From Flectobacillus sp. (GTDB lineage: Bacteria > Bacteroidota > Bacteroidia > Cytophagales > Spirosomataceae): a stretch of 37,155 nt of DNA. The translations under genes were made by a program, and so were the position numbers. The stretch is taken from NCBI GenBank assembly GCA_023255485.1, contig JALRIJ010000002.1:1-37155 (forward strand), written 5' to 3'. Shown in pieces: positions 7,845 to 16,174 of the stretch; the stretch's first letter is position 1; each line of letters starts with the position of its first letter. The notes beneath the pieces were generated by a model. The model did not search any database and was not told the DNA's origin. It was given only the letters and a program-made list of their open reading frames with translations.

Positions 7845-8345
7845 TTATCTACCGAAAAGTTCATCAATTTTATCTTCACGGGTAGCGTCCTCTAATGGAT
7901 ATTCTTTACGCATTGGATGATAATCCATCTCATCTACGTTTAGAATTCTTGTCAAATTCGGGTGTCCAGCAAAGATTAAACCATAGAAATCAAATGCTTC
8001 ACGCTCCATCCAATTAGCTGCTGCATATAAGCCTGTAATCGTTGGTACAATTGGAGCTTCGATAGGAACATACAATTTGATTACTAAGCGTACATTATTT
8101 TCTAAACTATGTAAGTGATAAATAACGCCTAATTCCTGTCCTTTTGCCTCTGGGAAGTGAATTCCACCTAAGTCTGTTAAGAACTGAAATTTGAATATTG
8201 GATGTTGATATAAATAATGAAGTATTGGTACGATTGCGTCCGTCGTAGTTGTTACGTTTAATAATCCGTAATTTTCGACGATACCAAAAATTCGTTCCTC
8301 ACCGAACTGGGCTACCAAGTCCTGAGCTATTTGTTCGTTTGTCAT
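7845..8345 (-). CDS. nuoC: NADH-quinone oxidoreductase subunit C
   Basis: 30-kDa-type subunit of the complex I peripheral arm, without cofactors, which packs against NuoD. The 166-residue product carries the family signature NWMEREAFDFYGLIFAGHPN around residues 111-130, followed by LTRI and, near the end, HPMRKEYPLE (143-152). The start lies 2 bp after the nuoB stop, the tightest junction in the cluster, which suggests translational coupling with nuoB. The other spacers in this operon are 39-240 bp, so this pair stands out. Confidence 0.95.
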   Translation of the reverse strand: MTNEQIAQDLVAQFGEERIFGIVENYGLLNVTTTTDAIVPILHYLYQHPIFKFQFLTDLGGIHFPEAKGQELGVIYHLHSLENNVRLVIKLYVPIEAPIVPTITGLYAAANWMEREAFDFYGLIFAGHPNLTRILNVDEMDYHPMRKEYPLEDATREDKIDELFGR

Positions 8346-8347
8346 GA

Positions 8348-8896
8348 TTATTCTATTCCGTAAGAAGCTAACAAAGCTTTATATTCTGGGGATTCTCTTC
8401 TACGACGTTGTTCAGATTTTGCCAATTCTTGAATTTGCATAAAACCATCGATAATTTGTTCTGGACGAGGTGGGCAACCTGGCACATACACATCCACAGG
8501 AATCACACGGTCAATACCTTGCAAAACAGAATAGGTATCAAATACACCACCCGAAGAAGCACAAGCACCGACAGACAATACCCAACGAGGTTCAGCCATT
8601 TGAAGATACACTTGTTTTAAGACAGGAGCCATTTTCTTAGCGATTGTTCCCATCACCATCAACACATCGGCTTGACGAGCTGAGAACGACATACGTTCAG
8701 AACCGAAACGAGATATATCATAAGTGGATGCGGCTGTAGCCATAAACTCAATACCGCAACAAGAGGTTGCAAATGGCAAAGGCCATAGTGAGTTTGCACG
8801 GGCAAGACCCACTAAATCGTCTAACTTGGCAGCAAAGAAACCTTGTCCTTCAAGCCCCTCAGGAGCATCTACCATTTTAATTGTTGTATCGCTCAT
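8348..8896 (-). CDS. nuoB: NADH-quinone oxidoreductase subunit B (cluster N2)
   Basis: PSST-type subunit that carries cluster N2, the last iron-sulfur centre before quinone. The 182-residue product shows all four ligands: the neighbouring C46 and C47 ([11 protein letters not shown]), C112 (GACASSGG) and C141 (PGCPPRPE). Its C-terminus is Arg/Glu-rich ([13 protein letters not shown]). It is separated from nuoA by 240 bp, the largest gap inside the cluster, and almost touches nuoC. The large gap allows a promoter of its own, though I see no clear one. Confidence 0.97.
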   Translation of the reverse strand: MSDTTIKMVDAPEGLEGQGFFAAKLDDLVGLARANSLWPLPFATSCCGIEFMATAASTYDISRFGSERMSFSARQADVLMVMGTIAKKMAPVLKQVYLQMAEPRWVLSVGACASSGGVFDTYSVLQGIDRVIPVDVYVPGCPPRPEQIIDGFMQIQELAKSEQRRRRESPEYKALLASYGIE

Positions 8897-9136
8897 TATT
8901 TATTAGTGAACCGTTTATCAATTAATAAACATCTATGAAAAATCTCCAAAGTTCTTGATTATCAATTGTAAACCTTTCGATTATACTAAAATAAAATTGA
9001 TTTAGGAATACGATGTCTTAGGACTGTTTCCACTTTCATTAACGATAAACTCTTATTAGTTAAAAAAGTTTTTCGGATTAAAGTATCATCCTCAAAAATG
9101 GCAAAACGTCACTAAGACTTAAATCATCTTAAATGC

Positions 9137-9505
9137 TTATTTTTCCCACTTCAAAACGCCCTTCTTAATTACGTAGATAAAACCTAGTAATAAAAAGCTC
9201 ATGAAGACAACCATTTCCACAAAACCATCCCAAGCTAGTTCTTTAAAATTAACTGCCCACGGATACATAAAAACGATTTCTACATCGAATAGTACGAAAA
9301 GAATGGCTACAAGGAAATATTTAACAGAGATGGGAGTACGAGCATCACCAATGGATTCGATACCGCATTCAAAAACATCATCTTTTTTGGAGCTATGACG
9401 CTTTGGGCCTAACCAGTGCGTAGCAACCATCGTAAGCACGATAAAAGCAAGAGCAGCCCCTAACTGAACGATAATCGGGAGATAGTCGGAAGGTTGGTAG
9501 TTCAT
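9137..9505 (-). CDS. nuoA: NADH-quinone oxidoreductase subunit A
   Basis: Small membrane subunit of complex I at the junction of the two arms. The 122-residue product has three hydrophobic segments (about 9-29, 64-86 and 95-114). The loop between the first two contains the conserved FECGIESIGDARTPISVKYF, whose Cys faces the quinone cavity in known structures. Length and topology match the family. It is the first gene of the nuo cluster; the 272 bp upstream should hold the promoter, but I find no convincing consensus box there, only AT-rich sequence and the terminator of the neighbouring gene. Confidence 0.96.
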   Translation of the reverse strand: MNYQPSDYLPIIVQLGAALAFIVLTMVATHWLGPKRHSSKKDDVFECGIESIGDARTPISVKYFLVAILFVLFDVEIVFMYPWAVNFKELAWDGFVEMVVFMSFLLLGFIYVIKKGVLKWEK

Positions 9506-9696
9506 AAATTTGGGAATAATATTCGGTTGTGTCTCAGCATCTATACTAACTATAGCAAAAAATAAAGAGAACGCTAATAGTAAAGGGATATAAATCTGTC
9601 CGCAATTTACTCATAAAATTTCTTTTGTGTGAACTTTTATCCTGAAAATAGCGGTTATTATTCCCTGATTTAGGTACATTTTAATGCTTGTATAAC

Positions 9697-9752
9697 AAAA
9701 AAGAGGGTATATAACAGAAATAGACTTATTCGTGCTAGATACCCTTTTTCTT
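9697..9752 (-). terminator. Probable terminator of the Bax inhibitor-1 gene
   Basis: On the minus strand, AAAAAGGGTAT pairs with ATACCC followed by TCTTTTTT, with a 28-nt loop. It lies 25 bp after the stop codon. The long loop makes it weaker than the other terminators in the window. Confidence 0.5.
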
Positions 9753-9777
9753 ATTTATAACCTGTCTAAATTGCCAC

Positions 9778-10488
9778 TTAATCTCTACGATTTCCTAATA
9801 AACGCAATAAATACAAGAATAAATTAATAAAGTCCAAATAAAGAGTTAGTGCCCCCATAATCGCTTCTTTCTTATCTTCGTCGGTTCCTTCATTTCCGAT
9901 CACGTTCATTTCTTTGATTTTCTGAGTATCATAGGCAGTTAAGCCTACAAAAATCAGCACGCCAACGGAACTAACAACCATTCCTAACATATCGCTACGC
10001 AGAAAAAGGTTGACAATTCCAGCCACTAATAATCCTATTACTCCCATAAACAACAGGCTTCCCCAAGAGGTCAAGTCTTTCTTGGTATAGTAACCATAAG
10101 CGGCCATTGCCATAAACATGGAAGCGGCTATCAGAAAAACATAGAAAATTGAATCGGCAGTAAAAGCAAAAAAGATAACCGAGAGCGTTACACCATTTAC
10201 AATAGCATACAAGAAAAACCAAAACGTTGCCATGTTTGCTGTCATGGATGCCACCCGAGAGCTCAACCACCAAACAATACCTAGCTCAGCACCAAGCATT
10301 AAGTAGAAGTTAATTTTACTACTGAAAACGAATTCCACAATTGCTGGATTAAAAGCCACATAATAGGCTACTCCTGCTGTTACTAATAGAGCAACAGACA
10401 TCCAACTAAAGACTTTTGTCATAAAACGGGACTGTTCTGCCACCACTGCTTCTTCAGAATAGTAGGATGCAAACTGATTTTTTTCCAT
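9778..10488 (-). CDS. Bax inhibitor-1/YccA family membrane protein
   Basis: Inner-membrane protein of the BI-1 (TMBIM) family; bacterial members have been linked to pH-dependent calcium leak and to membrane-protein quality control, but the role here is unknown. The 236-residue product has a short polar N-terminus, then about seven hydrophobic segments from residue 28 to the end. The segment VGLTAYDTQKIKEM near residues 181-194 and the ending LYLDFINLFLYLLRLLG are typical of the family. It is a single gene, divergent from guaB with a 198-bp shared upstream region, and has its own terminator before nuoA. Confidence 0.92.
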   Translation of the reverse strand: MEKNQFASYYSEEAVVAEQSRFMTKVFSWMSVALLVTAGVAYYVAFNPAIVEFVFSSKINFYLMLGAELGIVWWLSSRVASMTANMATFWFFLYAIVNGVTLSVIFFAFTADSIFYVFLIAASMFMAMAAYGYYTKKDLTSWGSLLFMGVIGLLVAGIVNLFLRSDMLGMVVSSVGVLIFVGLTAYDTQKIKEMNVIGNEGTDEDKKEAIMGALTLYLDFINLFLYLLRLLGNRRD

Positions 10489-10624
10489 TGTGTATAGATG
10501 ATTGATTTCGTTAAAAACTTAAACAATTGTAAAACAAAAAATAGACTTTTCAAATAGAAAATAGCTCTAAGAAAGCACAATGTTTTAAATTCACAGATAT
10601 TTAACAATAATTTTGTCGCTTTTC

Positions 10625-10655
10625 TTTCAAAATCAACATAATCGTGGTAATTTTG
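10625..10655 (+). promoter_or_regulatory. Predicted guaB promoter
   Basis: TAATTTTG at 10648-10655 matches the Bacteroidota -7 consensus TAnnTTTG, and TTTC at 10625-10628 lies 19 nt upstream where TTTG is expected. Transcription would start near 10660-10663, about 25 nt before the ATG. The decamer TAATTTTGTC also occurs 40 bp upstream at 10608-10617, so two boxes are possible. Confidence 0.5.
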
Positions 10656-10658
10656 TCT

Positions 10659-10686
10659 GGCAAATAACAACAATAAGCTATTTGCC
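10659..10686 (+). promoter_or_regulatory. Inverted repeat abutting the guaB start codon
   Basis: GGCAAATA (10659-10666) and TATTTGCC (10679-10686) form a perfect 8-bp stem around a 12-nt loop, ending at the base before the ATG. It would be the 5' end of the mRNA or an operator over the start site. No ribosome-binding sequence is visible apart from AATAAG in the loop. Confidence 0.5.
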
Positions 10687-12156
10687 ATGTTAGACTCATC
10701 TAAATTTCTCTACGAAGCCCTCACATACGATGATGTGCTTCTTCTTCCTGCTTACTCAGAAGTTCTTCCAAGAGAGACATCAACACAAACTCAACTTACT
10801 AGAAACATCTCGCTGAATATCCCAATGGTTTCCGCAGCAATGGACACAGTAACTGAAGCAGAGCTTGCAATTGCAATGGCTCAAGAAGGTGGTATTGGAA
10901 TTATTCATAAGAATATGACGATTGCTCAACAGGCTGCTCAGGTCAGAAAGGTAAAACGTTCTGAATCAGGAATGATTATTGACCCAATCACCCTTACGAC
11001 TGGACAAACGCTTGCAGATGCTCACCGTATTATGCGTGAGTTTAAAATTGGCGGTATTCCCGTAATTGATGCTGACGATAAATTAATTGGTATTCTAACC
11101 AATCGTGACTTACGTTTCCAAAAGAACTTAACCATCTTGGTTACGGACATCATGACAAAGGAGAACCTAATCACTGCAAAAAAAGGTACTTCTTTAGACG
11201 AAGCTGAAACAATTCTTCAAGAATATAAAATCGAAAAGCTCCCTATCGTTGACGAAGAAAACAGACTTATCGGTTTGGTCACTTATAAGGACATCTTAAA
11301 ACGTAAATCACACCCTTATGCCTCGAAAGATTCATTAGGTCGTTTACGTGTTGGTGCTGCTGTAGGTGTTACTCCTGATTTACTTGACCGTATTGAAGCT
11401 CTTGTTAATGTAGGTGTTGACGTGGTAAGTATTGATACTGCTCACGGACACTCTAAAGGCGTTATTGATGCCTTAAAACGTGTAAAAGCAAAATATCCAA
11501 ACTTAGACGTTATCGTTGGAAACGTAGCAACTGGTGAAGGTGCAAGAGCCTTAGCAGATGCAGGTGCTGATGCCGTTAAAGTAGGTGTTGGTCCAGGTAG
11601 TATTTGTACTACTCGTATTATCGCTGGTGTTGGGATGCCTCAATTAACAGCCGTTTACGAAGCAGCTAAAGCCGTAGCAGGTACGGGCGTTCCTATTATT
11701 GCGGATGGTGGCATTCGTTTCTCTGGTGATATCGCCAAAGCAATCGCTGGTGGTGCAAACACGGTAATGATTGGCTCAATGTTAGCTGGTACAGACGAAG
11801 CGCCAGGTGAAGTAATCATCTATGAAGGACGTAAATTTAAAACATACCGTGGTATGGGTTCATTGGAAGCGATGGAAGATGGCTCAAAAGACCGTTATTT
11901 CCAAGATGCAGAAGATGACATCAAAAAATTAGTGCCTGAAGGTATTGTAGGTCGTGTTCCATTCAAAGGCTCTGTTTCAGAAATCCTTTACCAAATGGTT
12001 GGTGGACTGAAAGCGGGTATGGGGTACTGTGGTGCTGGTTCAATTGAAGCAATGCACCATGCTCGTTTTGTAAAAATCACTTCTGCGGGTGTGAAAGAAA
12101 GTCACCCACATGATATTACAATCTCGAAAGAAGCTCCGAATTACAGTGCAAAGTAA
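10687..12156 (+). CDS. guaB: Inosine-5'-monophosphate dehydrogenase
   Basis: Oxidises IMP to XMP with NAD+, the committed step of GMP synthesis in the cytosol. The 489-residue product has the catalytic (beta/alpha)8 barrel split by a pair of CBS domains at about residues 95-205. The catalytic Cys is C307 in [20 protein letters not shown]. Further barrel motifs are SIDTAHGHS (248-256), [11 protein letters not shown] and the flap RYFQDAED. All are intact and the length is standard. It stands alone on the plus strand between the divergent BI-1 gene and a convergent cytochrome gene with which it shares a terminator. The start is fixed by an inverted repeat and promoter immediately upstream. Confidence 0.98.
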   Translation: MLDSSKFLYEALTYDDVLLLPAYSEVLPRETSTQTQLTRNISLNIPMVSAAMDTVTEAELAIAMAQEGGIGIIHKNMTIAQQAAQVRKVKRSESGMIIDPITLTTGQTLADAHRIMREFKIGGIPVIDADDKLIGILTNRDLRFQKNLTILVTDIMTKENLITAKKGTSLDEAETILQEYKIEKLPIVDEENRLIGLVTYKDILKRKSHPYASKDSLGRLRVGAAVGVTPDLLDRIEALVNVGVDVVSIDTAHGHSKGVIDALKRVKAKYPNLDVIVGNVATGEGARALADAGADAVKVGVGPGSICTTRIIAGVGMPQLTAVYEAAKAVAGTGVPIIADGGIRFSGDIAKAIAGGANTVMIGSMLAGTDEAPGEVIIYEGRKFKTYRGMGSLEAMEDGSKDRYFQDAEDDIKKLVPEGIVGRVPFKGSVSEILYQMVGGLKAGMGYCGAGSIEAMHHARFVKITSAGVKESHPHDITISKEAPNYSAK

Positions 12157-12180
12157 TTAAGACTTCTATGATTGACATAA

Positions 12181-12212
12181 AAAAACCTGACAGCTTATCT
12201 TGTCAGGTTTTT
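12181..12212. terminator. Bidirectional terminator between guaB and the cytochrome c gene
   Basis: A perfect 12-bp stem, 12181-12192 with 12201-12212 (core CCTGACA/TGTCAGG), 8-nt loop, with A and T runs on its two sides. It follows the guaB stop by 24 bp and ends 14 bp from the cytochrome stop. Confidence 0.9.
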
Positions 12213-12226
12213 TTATATTCGATACC

Positions 12227-12574
12227 TTATGCTTTTTTCTTTCCTTTAGCAGCAGATTTTGGTGCTAATGAATTAATCCAACCAGCTACTTTTAACGCAT
12301 CATCCTTAGAGATGTTTTTCATTGGAGCCATTGGTGGGTAACCTGGCCAGTTAGATGGCTTTGGATTAGCAATTAATTCAACGATTTTTTCGTTTGAATA
12401 CTTTTTCTTTGCAATGTCTTTGTAAGCAGGACCTACTAATTTAGCATCCGCTTTATGACAAGCTAAGCAGGTATTTTTTTGCAAAATAGACTTGATGTCC
12501 TCTGGGATCTCTTGTGCTTGCACGTTTGCCACGAAACCTGCTAATAACAACGCACTGAATAGTACTTTTTTCAT
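12227..12574 (-). CDS. Small periplasmic monoheme cytochrome c
   Basis: Class I c-type cytochrome of the c551/c552 kind, a likely soluble electron carrier in the periplasm. The 115-residue precursor has a signal peptide (residues 1-20, cut after VQA). The heme site is C36, C39, H40 (CLACH), and the sixth ligand is probably M82 in GYPPMAPM. The C-terminus is a Lys-rich tail (AAKGKKKA), giving a basic patch that could dock on an acidic partner. It lies about 12 kb from the oxidase genes, so a link to them is only inference; it could shuttle electrons between alternative complex III and the oxidase, whose subunit II has no fused heme domain. Confidence 0.9.
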   Translation of the reverse strand: MKKVLFSALLLAGFVANVQAQEIPEDIKSILQKNTCLACHKADAKLVGPAYKDIAKKKYSNEKIVELIANPKPSNWPGYPPMAPMKNISKDDALKVAGWINSLAPKSAAKGKKKA

Positions 12575-12761
12575 GAATGTGATTTATTTGTCTGTTTCAA
12601 CAAGTGCGATAAAACACCTGTAACATAATTTGGATAATTGAGCTTGACTAACGGATACAAAGTAATAACATTATAGCAAATAATTTATCATTTCTTACCC
12701 TAATTAATCTTGTCATGTACAAATCTATATAAATATTTTCACATGAATTGTTAATATCGTG

Positions 12762-13595
12762 TTAACGTTTTGAAGAATAAGCTTCAATCGAATTACGCAC
12801 ATTACCATGCTCAGCTAGCAACGAGACTGCTTCCTCACGACTGATTCCCAGCTCTTTAATCAACATATTCTCTGCCCTTACCACCAACTTATCGTTACTC
12901 AACTGCATATCCACCATTTTATTCCCTTTCACTCTACCCAATTGAATCATGGTAGCCGTCGAAATCATGTTTAAGACCAGCTTTTGAGCTGTTCCTGCTT
13001 TCATCCGTGTACTTCCTGTTACGAACTCTGGGCCAACGATTACCTCAATTGCATATTCGGCAGCTTGTGCGATTGGACTCCCTGCATTGCAGGCAATTGA
13101 GCCTGTTAACAAACCCGCCTCTCTGGCTTTTTGCAAACCACCTACCACATAAGGAGTACGCCCAGAAGCCGCAATACCCACAACGGTATCCAGTTCACTA
13201 ATTCCTTGAGCCTGCAAATCTAACCATGCTTGTTCCTGATTATCCTCCGCATTTTCTACTGCTTTACGAATAGCACCGTCTCCTCCAGCAATAATTCCTA
13301 CGACTAAATCAAATGGTACTCCAAACGTTGGAGGACATTCAGAAGCATCTACCACGCCCAAACGACCGCTTGTACCAGCACCGATATAAAACAAACGTCC
13401 GCCCTCTTTCATTCGAACAACAATTTGAGCAACCAAAGCTTCTATCTGAGGAATTGCTTTCTCTACAGCCAAAGGAACGCTTTTATCTTCGTTGTTAATA
13501 CCTGTTAGTACTTGAGCAAGGCTCATTTTCTCCAAATCGTTGTAATTGGAACTGGACTCAGTGATAAGAATATCTAAATTAATACTAGATGACAT
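12762..13595 (-). CDS. murQ: N-acetylmuramic acid 6-phosphate etherase
   Basis: Cleaves the lactyl ether of N-acetylmuramate 6-phosphate, giving GlcNAc 6-phosphate and D-lactate, in peptidoglycan recycling. The 277-residue SIS-domain protein has YIGAGTSGRLGVVDASECPP (about 70-89), with the catalytic Glu in ECPP; the second acidic residue of the family lies in AENAEDN-like sequence (AVENAEDNQEQ). Sugar-phosphate contacts lie in GIAASGRTPYV and GSTRMKAGTAQK. It is slightly shorter than the roughly 298-residue E. coli enzyme, mostly at the C-terminus. No kinase or transporter gene for the sugar is adjacent. An inverted-repeat element lies between it and the upstream peptidase gene. Confidence 0.95.
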   Translation of the reverse strand: MSSSINLDILITESSSNYNDLEKMSLAQVLTGINNEDKSVPLAVEKAIPQIEALVAQIVVRMKEGGRLFYIGAGTSGRLGVVDASECPPTFGVPFDLVVGIIAGGDGAIRKAVENAEDNQEQAWLDLQAQGISELDTVVGIAASGRTPYVVGGLQKAREAGLLTGSIACNAGSPIAQAAEYAIEVIVGPEFVTGSTRMKAGTAQKLVLNMISTATMIQLGRVKGNKMVDMQLSNDKLVVRAENMLIKELGISREEAVSLLAEHGNVRNSIEAYSSKR

Positions 13596-13667
13596 GATGG
13601 GATATGTTGAGTAAAAGGATAAACTGAGCTTATTACTAAAAGCTATTAAGTACTACGACCTATTTAA

Positions 13668-13731
13668 CCACATAGAGACATAGAAAACATAGTTATGTAA
13701 AAAATGATAATCAATTACATAACTTATGTTT
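13668..13731. repeat. Repeat-like element with a 16-bp inverted repeat
   Basis: AAACATAGTTATGTAA (13685-13700) pairs with TTACATAACTTATGTTT (13715-13731) with a single one-base bulge, around a 14-nt loop. Just before it, ACATAG recurs at 13670, 13678 and 13687. The look is that of a dispersed intergenic repeat, but only one copy is visible in the window. It lies between the M20 peptidase and murQ. Confidence 0.5.
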
Positions 13732-13774
13732 ACTAGATTACTATCTGATTCTTTAAATAAATGTGTCTGAATAC

Positions 13775-15133
13775 TTAATTCGTTTCTGAATAATATTTAA
13801 AGAATAACGGAATCGTTTCTATTCCTTTATAGAAATTGAATAAACCATAATGCTCATTAGGCGAGTGGATGGCATCTGAGTCAAGCCCAAAACCCATTAA
13901 AATGGTTTTAAGCCCTAATTCTTTTTCAAATAATGCCACAATTGGAATACTTCCTCCGCCTCTTGTAGGTACAGGCTTTTTGCCGAAAGCTTCTTCCATC
14001 GCACGTTCTGCTGCTCTGTATTCCTTCGAATCAATTGGCGTTACATAAGGTTCGCCACCATGATGAGGACGCACTTTAACTGTTACACCAGCAGGAGCAA
14101 TTGCTTGAAGATGCTTCGTAAATAGGTCTGTAATTACTTCCGATTTTTGATTGGGTACTAAACGCATTGAGATTTTAGCAAAAGCCTTTGAAGGCAATAC
14201 CGTTTTAGCACCTTCACCAATATAGCCACCCCAAATACCGTTAGCATCCAAAGTAGGACGAATTGAAGCACGTTCTAAGGTTGTGTACCCCTTTTCTCCT
14301 ACTACTTCATCAATACCTAAATCTTCTTTATAAGCATCCAAGCTAAAAGGAGTCAATGCCATTGCAGCACGCTCTTCTGGTGTTAGCTCAACGACATCGG
14401 CATAGAAGTTAGGAATCGTAATGCGGTTATCTTCGTCGTGTAAGGAAGCAATCATTTTGCTTAGTACATTAATTGGATTGGCCACTGCTCCGCCATAAAC
14501 GCCCGAATGTAAATCACGATTTGCAGCCGTAACTTCCACTTCTAGGTAGCTCAACCCTCTCAAGCCTACATCAATCGAAGGAATATCATTAGCGATAATT
14601 GCCGTATCCGAAATCAAGACTACATCAGCAGCTAATTTTTCCTTATTGGCACTTACAAAAATACCTAGATTATCAGAGCCTACTTCTTCTTCTCCCTCAA
14701 TCATAAACTTTACGTTACAAGAAAGTGAGTTCGTTGCCACCATCGTTTCAAAGGCTTTGATGTGCATATATACCTGACCTTTATCGTCGCAAGCCCCACG
14801 AGCAAAGATTTTTTCGTCTTTTACTACGGGTTCAAAGGGAGGAGAATCCCACAATTCATACGGATCAGCTGGTTGTACGTCATAGTGACCATAGACCAAT
14901 ACTGTCGGAAGAGCAGGGTCTATTATTTTTTGTCCAAAAACGATTGGATGTCCAGCCGTTTCACATATTTCAGCTAAATCAGCTCCTGCGTCGCTCAATT
15001 TTTGGCAAATGAATTCAGCCGCTTTACGGACATCTCCCGCAAATTTACTATCAGCACTCACCGAAGGAATGCGTAATAAATCTAGTAATTCGCTTAAAAA
15101 ACGGTCTTTATTCTCGTTGATATATTGGTTCAT
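13775..15133 (-). CDS. M20 family dipeptidase/metallopeptidase
   Basis: Cytosolic zinc-dependent peptidase of the M20 family (PepV/CNDP-like dipeptidase group), probably hydrolysing small peptides; the substrate is unknown. The 452-residue product has all metal-site motifs: H83 and D85 (YGHYDVQPADPYELW), the bridging D116 (RGACDDKGQ), the catalytic acidic pair in EGEEEVGS (146-153), D176 (LISDTA) and a final His near IHSPNEHYG. A dimerisation lid domain lies between about 185 and 320. No signal peptide. A good -7 box (TATCTTTG) at 15200-15207 suggests its own promoter, overlapping the plsY terminator. Confidence 0.93.
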   Translation of the reverse strand: MNQYINENKDRFLSELLDLLRIPSVSADSKFAGDVRKAAEFICQKLSDAGADLAEICETAGHPIVFGQKIIDPALPTVLVYGHYDVQPADPYELWDSPPFEPVVKDEKIFARGACDDKGQVYMHIKAFETMVATNSLSCNVKFMIEGEEEVGSDNLGIFVSANKEKLAADVVLISDTAIIANDIPSIDVGLRGLSYLEVEVTAANRDLHSGVYGGAVANPINVLSKMIASLHDEDNRITIPNFYADVVELTPEERAAMALTPFSLDAYKEDLGIDEVVGEKGYTTLERASIRPTLDANGIWGGYIGEGAKTVLPSKAFAKISMRLVPNQKSEVITDLFTKHLQAIAPAGVTVKVRPHHGGEPYVTPIDSKEYRAAERAMEEAFGKKPVPTRGGGSIPIVALFEKELGLKTILMGFGLDSDAIHSPNEHYGLFNFYKGIETIPLFFKYYSETN

Positions 15134-15164
15134 ATGATTGTTGATTGATTTCTAGATTCCCTAC

Positions 15165-15199
15165 AAAAAAATACCTCTTGTTACTTATAACAAGAGGTA
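15165..15199 (-). terminator. plsY terminator
   Basis: On the minus strand a perfect 12-bp stem (15188-15199 with 15172-15183), a 4-nt loop and then seven U residues. A textbook intrinsic terminator for plsY, 51 bp after its stop. Confidence 0.9.
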
Positions 15200-15207
15200 C
15201 AAAGATA
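15200..15207 (-). promoter_or_regulatory. Candidate -7 box for the M20 peptidase gene
   Basis: The minus strand reads TATCTTTG, a full match to TAnnTTTG, directly next to the plsY terminator stem. The -33 region is only T-rich (no TTTG). The transcript would begin inside the terminator stem, about 60 nt before the ATG at 15133. Confidence 0.35.
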
Positions 15208-15250
15208 CTGAATTAGTACTATTGAAAAAGAAAGCTTTATCAAACAAAAG

Positions 15251-15898
15251 CTATTCAATTACTTTTTTCTTTTTAAGATAAATTCTGTTTTCTTCACCAC
15301 GCATTAAGCGAACAATATTTTTACGGTGAGTAATCACAATCATGCCAAATAAGACAAAGCCAAAACCAATCACTAGGCTATTTTCTTTCCCAAAGGTTTT
15401 GAAAACTAACAAAATAGGAAAGGCTAAAGAAGCGAGTATTGCTCCTAAAGAGACATAGTGAAAAGACATAAATACCACAAAGAAAATCACCATACAAACC
15501 AATGCTGCTTCTGGATGGACAGACAAGACCATTCCTAACAAAGTAGCAACCCCTTTTCCTCCTTTAAAATTTGAGAATACAGGGAACACATGCCCGATAA
15601 CAGCCGAAAAACCAAAAATTAATTTCAATGTTTGGCAGTCAGACCAATCTATTAAATTTGTGTAATACAAAATCAACGCTAATGAAGTTGCAATCCAACC
15701 TTTCATTGCATCAATAAATAACACCACTGTGCCCGCTCTTTTCCCCAATACTCTGAACGTATTAGTCGCTCCCGCATTTCCACTTCCATGCTTACGAATG
15801 TCCATCCCAAAATAGGCTTCACCGTACCAAATTGCCGTTGGAATTGACCCCAATAAATACGCTGCAAAGCAGCAAACTATAATGATTAATGTTAGCAT
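15251..15898 (-). CDS. plsY: Acyl-phosphate:glycerol-3-phosphate acyltransferase
   Basis: Membrane enzyme that moves an acyl group from acyl phosphate to glycerol 3-phosphate, the first step of phospholipid synthesis. With the start at 15898 the product has 215 residues and about five helices, as usual for the family. The three signature loops are present: LLGSIPTAIW at the start, KHGSGNAGATNTFRVLGKRAG, and FKGGKGVATLLG, with HRKNIVRLMRGEE near the end. The frame extends upstream to 16027, adding 43 residues, but that stretch has no family similarity and the helix expected first begins right after the chosen Met. A strong terminator follows the stop. Confidence 0.94.
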   Translation of the reverse strand: MLTLIIIVCCFAAYLLGSIPTAIWYGEAYFGMDIRKHGSGNAGATNTFRVLGKRAGTVVLFIDAMKGWIATSLALILYYTNLIDWSDCQTLKLIFGFSAVIGHVFPVFSNFKGGKGVATLLGMVLSVHPEAALVCMVIFFVVFMSFHYVSLGAILASLAFPILLVFKTFGKENSLVIGFGFVLFGMIVITHRKNIVRLMRGEENRIYLKKKKVIE

Positions 15899-16115
15899 AA
15901 TAGAGAGTTGTACAGATAAATGTTTGTCTTTATTTCTTATATCATAGTGGCCAATTTGAGGCTTTAAACAACAAAATAAGGTGTTTTTTAAAGTCTTTAA
16001 AACAAAAATAAGATAAACGAAAAGCAAAACCTATAATACCATAAAAGTTCTATAAATAATACAAATGGTATATTAAAAAGGTTAAATTTTAGGCTTTTAG
16101 TTGCTATAAAAACAA

Positions 16116-16148
16116 AAAGACAGCACTACATAAAGCAGTACTGTCTTT
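16116..16148 (-). terminator. Terminator of the DUF5686 gene
   Basis: The minus strand gives a 14-bp stem (AAAGACAG pairing with CTGTCTTT, extended by six further pairs with two G-U), a 5-nt loop and then TTGTTTTT. It lies 26 bp after the stop codon. Confidence 0.85.
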
Positions 16149-16174
16149 GAATTTTACTTATCCTGTTACGCAAC

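Noticed and set aside
8986-9039. 17-codon open frame on the minus strand in the nuoA-nuoB spacer
   Set aside because: Too short, no similarity I recognise and no initiation signal; expected by chance in 240 bp.
13668-13731. CRISPR-like or IS-end interpretation of the inverted repeat
   Set aside because: There is no spacer array, no transposase and no second terminal repeat nearby; only a short palindromic element is supported.
15899-16027. N-terminal extension of PlsY
   Set aside because: The 43 extra residues do not resemble the family and would precede its first helix; treated as upstream non-coding DNA.
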